From Chloroflexi bacterium bin20 (GTDB taxonomy: Bacteria; Chloroflexota; Anaerolineae; Aggregatilineales; Phototrophicaceae), in contig MPMG01000015.1 in the NCBI GenBank assembly GCA_002238485.1, forward strand, positions 27,172-91,171: 64,000 nucleotides of DNA. The letters are read 5' to 3'. The notes under the pieces are model-generated. The model made no database searches. It was not told the origin of the DNA and saw only the letters and a program-made list of their open reading frames with translations. The position numbers were made by a program, and so were the translations under genes. Shown one piece after another: positions 61,091 to 64,000 of this stretch. The stretch's first letter is position 1; each line of letters begins with the position of its first letter.

Positions 61091-62824
61091 ATGTCCAAAC
61101 TCAACATCCTGCTCATCACATCCGACCAGCAGCATTGGAACACGCTGGGCGCGGGCAACCCGCAGATTCATAGTCCGGCGCTGGACAAGCTGGCTGCGCA
61201 GGGCACGACATTCCGGCGCGCTTATTGCCCCAACCCCACCTGCACGCCCACGCGCAGCAGCATGATCACCGGCAAATATCCATCACAGCACGGCGCATAC
61301 TCGCTCGGCACCAAGCTGCCCGAAAGCGAGCCGACTGTGGGCGCAATGTTCAGCGAGGCTGGTTATCGCACGGCGCTGGTGGGCAAGGCGCACTTCCAGC
61401 CCCTGCACTCCACCGCCGAGTATCCATCGCTGGAGTCCTACCCGACCCTGCAAGACCTGGACTTTTGGGCGAACTTCGATGAACCTTTCTATGGCTTTGA
61501 TCATGTGGAGTTGGCGCGCAACCACACCGATGAAGCGCATGTCGGGCAGCATTATGCGCTGTGGATGGAAGAGCGCGGCTTGCCAAATTGGCGCGATTAT
61601 TTCTTGCAACCCACCGGGCATGTTCAGGCGCAGCGCCGCAAGTGGCTCATTCCCGAGCGTTTCCACTACAACGCCTGGATAGCCGAACGCAGCAGCGCCC
61701 TCATCGAGCAGTATCACGAAGCCGACCAGCCTTTTTTCCTTTGGGCGAGCTTCTTCGACCCGCATCCCAAGTACCTCGCGCCCGAGCCCTGGGACAGCAT
61801 GTACGACCCCGACACGATCACTGTGCCAGAGGCGGCGCCGGGCGAACACGACTCCAACCCGCCCCACCTCCAGCTGACCCAGCAGCCCGATCCCGACTTC
61901 TCCGCCTGGCAAGAGCCCAATGGCAGCGGCTGTCATGGCTTCCATTCGCATCTGCACGAGCGTGGCGAGTTGGCGAAAGACATCGCCTGTTATTACGGCA
62001 TGGTCAGCTGCATGGACAAGTACATCGGCCAGATCATCGAGCGGCTGGACGCGCTGGGTTTGGCGGAAAACACGTTGGTCGTTTTCACCAGCGATCACGG
62101 GCATTACTTCGGGCAGCACGGCTTGATCGCCAAGGGCGCGTTTCATTATGACGATGGCCTGCGCGTGCCGATGATCGCGCGCTTGCCGGGGCGCATCCCC
62201 TCCAATGCCAGCAGCGACAGCTTGCAATCGCTGGTCGACTACGCGCCGACCTTTCTGGCGGCTTGCGGGCTGGATGTGCCGGACGCTATGACTGGCTTGA
62301 ATCAATTTCCGGTCTGGCAAGGCGATGAAGCCGGAGCGCGCGAGCATGTCATCATCGAAAATCGCCATCAGCCAACCACGCTGCATCTAAAAACTTGCAT
62401 AGACGAGCGCTACAAAATCACGCGTTACTTCGGTCGGGACTATGGCGAAATCTTCGACCTGCGCGATGATCCGGGCGAATTGCGCAACCTGTGGGCGGAC
62501 GAGGTCCTGCGCGCCCAACTCACCGAAGCCATGCTGCGCGCCGAGATGCAAAAGGAAGAGCCGCTCGCTGCTGCCAGCGCCACGCTACCCAACAAATCGT
62601 CCGCCATGTCTGTGAAGAGTTGCAACCGCCGCAGTATCCAGCTCAACTTTGATCCCGCGCAAGATGTCTGCGAGCTATTCGACCTGGCAGCCGACCCGCA
62701 CAGGACGCGCAATCTCTGGGACGATGACGCGAGCGCGGACCTGCGGGCAGACATGGTTTGGGCGCTGCTGCAGAGTCGCTGGGGGCTGGAGCCGCTGTGG
62801 ATGCCGCGCGTGGCCGGGGCTTGA
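61091..62824 (+). CDS. Sulfatase (formylglycine-dependent, arylsulfatase family)
   Basis: This 577-residue protein begins NILLITSDQQHWNTLGAGNP with metal ligands Asp12 and Gln13. The formylglycine site is Cys51-Thr-Pro-Thr-Arg55, followed by SSMITGKYPSQHGAYSLG. FFLWASFFDPHPKYLAPEPW and FTSDHGHYFGQHGLIAKGAF give further active-site residues, and the C-terminal subdomain has the DLRDDPGELRNLW/DLAADPHRTRNLW pattern twice, so the tail looks internally duplicated. No signal peptide is visible, which suggests cytoplasmic action after import by the adjacent transporter. GAAGGAAGCGCCC precedes the ATG. Confidence 0.92.
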   Translation: MSKLNILLITSDQQHWNTLGAGNPQIHSPALDKLAAQGTTFRRAYCPNPTCTPTRSSMITGKYPSQHGAYSLGTKLPESEPTVGAMFSEAGYRTALVGKAHFQPLHSTAEYPSLESYPTLQDLDFWANFDEPFYGFDHVELARNHTDEAHVGQHYALWMEERGLPNWRDYFLQPTGHVQAQRRKWLIPERFHYNAWIAERSSALIEQYHEADQPFFLWASFFDPHPKYLAPEPWDSMYDPDTITVPEAAPGEHDSNPPHLQLTQQPDPDFSAWQEPNGSGCHGFHSHLHERGELAKDIACYYGMVSCMDKYIGQIIERLDALGLAENTLVVFTSDHGHYFGQHGLIAKGAFHYDDGLRVPMIARLPGRIPSNASSDSLQSLVDYAPTFLAACGLDVPDAMTGLNQFPVWQGDEAGAREHVIIENRHQPTTLHLKTCIDERYKITRYFGRDYGEIFDLRDDPGELRNLWADEVLRAQLTEAMLRAEMQKEEPLAAASATLPNKSSAMSVKSCNRRSIQLNFDPAQDVCELFDLAADPHRTRNLWDDDASADLRADMVWALLQSRWGLEPLWMPRVAGA

Positions 62825-62904
62825 TTCGCAACTCCCCTTGAAAGTAGATCACAGGGTTGGCGGGTGGCTGTGGTAGACTGGGCGCGCTGCTAGAAGGGGT
62901 TGGC

Positions 62905-64000
<1,096 letters not shown>

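Overview
The window looks like one contig of a GC-rich (about 60 %) bacterium, most plausibly a Chloroflexota (Anaerolineae-like) metagenome assembly. This inference rests on gene content (Uma2 proteins, a DUF433 protein, Tat-exported sugar-binding proteins, sulfatases, CaiB/BaiF CoA transferase, UDP-sulfoquinovose synthase, large GT-C-like membrane proteins with Ig-like domains) and on short GTAGGGGCG...CGCCCCTAC-type intergenic palindromes. There is no rRNA, tRNA, CRISPR array, transposase or prophage that I can recognise.

Layout. 0-8 kb: a DUF433 protein, methylmalonate-semialdehyde dehydrogenase, a sugar ABC transporter (binding protein plus two permeases), an Uma2 protein and a sulfatase. 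8-19 kb: two peptide-type ABC permeases, a large Ig-domain GT-C-like membrane protein, gpmI, a second type of GT-C-like protein, glpD, a YbjQ protein and a DegT aminotransferase. 19-28 kb: a minus-strand operon reading sqdB and then three more large GT-C-like proteins, probably for surface glycan or glycolipid synthesis. 28-35 kb: an MFS exporter, a tightly overlapping five-gene sugar-modification operon (DegT aminotransferase, SDR, hexapeptide acyltransferase, GT2, DHDPS-family lyase) and a second Uma2. 35-40 kb: a tandem array of six complete and one truncated paralogue of a small secreted protein with six invariant cysteines, separated by near-identical ~125-bp spacers. I recognise no known family here. 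40.5-48.9 kb: a compact NAD-linked formate dehydrogenase operon (fdhF, mobA, NuoE/NuoF fusion, ferredoxin subunit, fdhD) with a MntA/HepT toxin-antitoxin pair and a DNA methyltransferase plus HNH endonuclease between its genes, nearly all start-stop overlapped. 49-64 kb: a thiolase-fold/DUF35 pair, an oligopeptide-type binding protein, a CoA transferase, a nucleoside hydrolase, class I aldolase, zinc alcohol dehydrogenase, a second sugar ABC transporter, a second sulfatase and a GT-C-like gene running off the end.

How the genes fit together: the two sugar transporters, two sulfatases, nucleoside hydrolase, aldolase, polyol-type dehydrogenase, gpmI and glpD suggest a heterotroph living on sulfated or decorated carbohydrates. 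The GT-C, sqdB and DegT blocks suggest an elaborate envelope glycan. The formate dehydrogenase supplies NADH.

Quality warning. Poly-G/poly-C blocks at 15070-15141, 25695-25800, 40158-40223, 40399-40415 and 63816-63897 interrupt genes. At 40103-40113 the sequence is the 11-base core of the Illumina TruSeq adapter, followed by poly-G. These blocks are best read as two-colour sequencing artefacts bridged by the assembler. The join near 40.1-40.4 kb in particular may be false, so linkage of the secreted-protein array to the formate dehydrogenase operon is unproven, and the array may be longer than seen.
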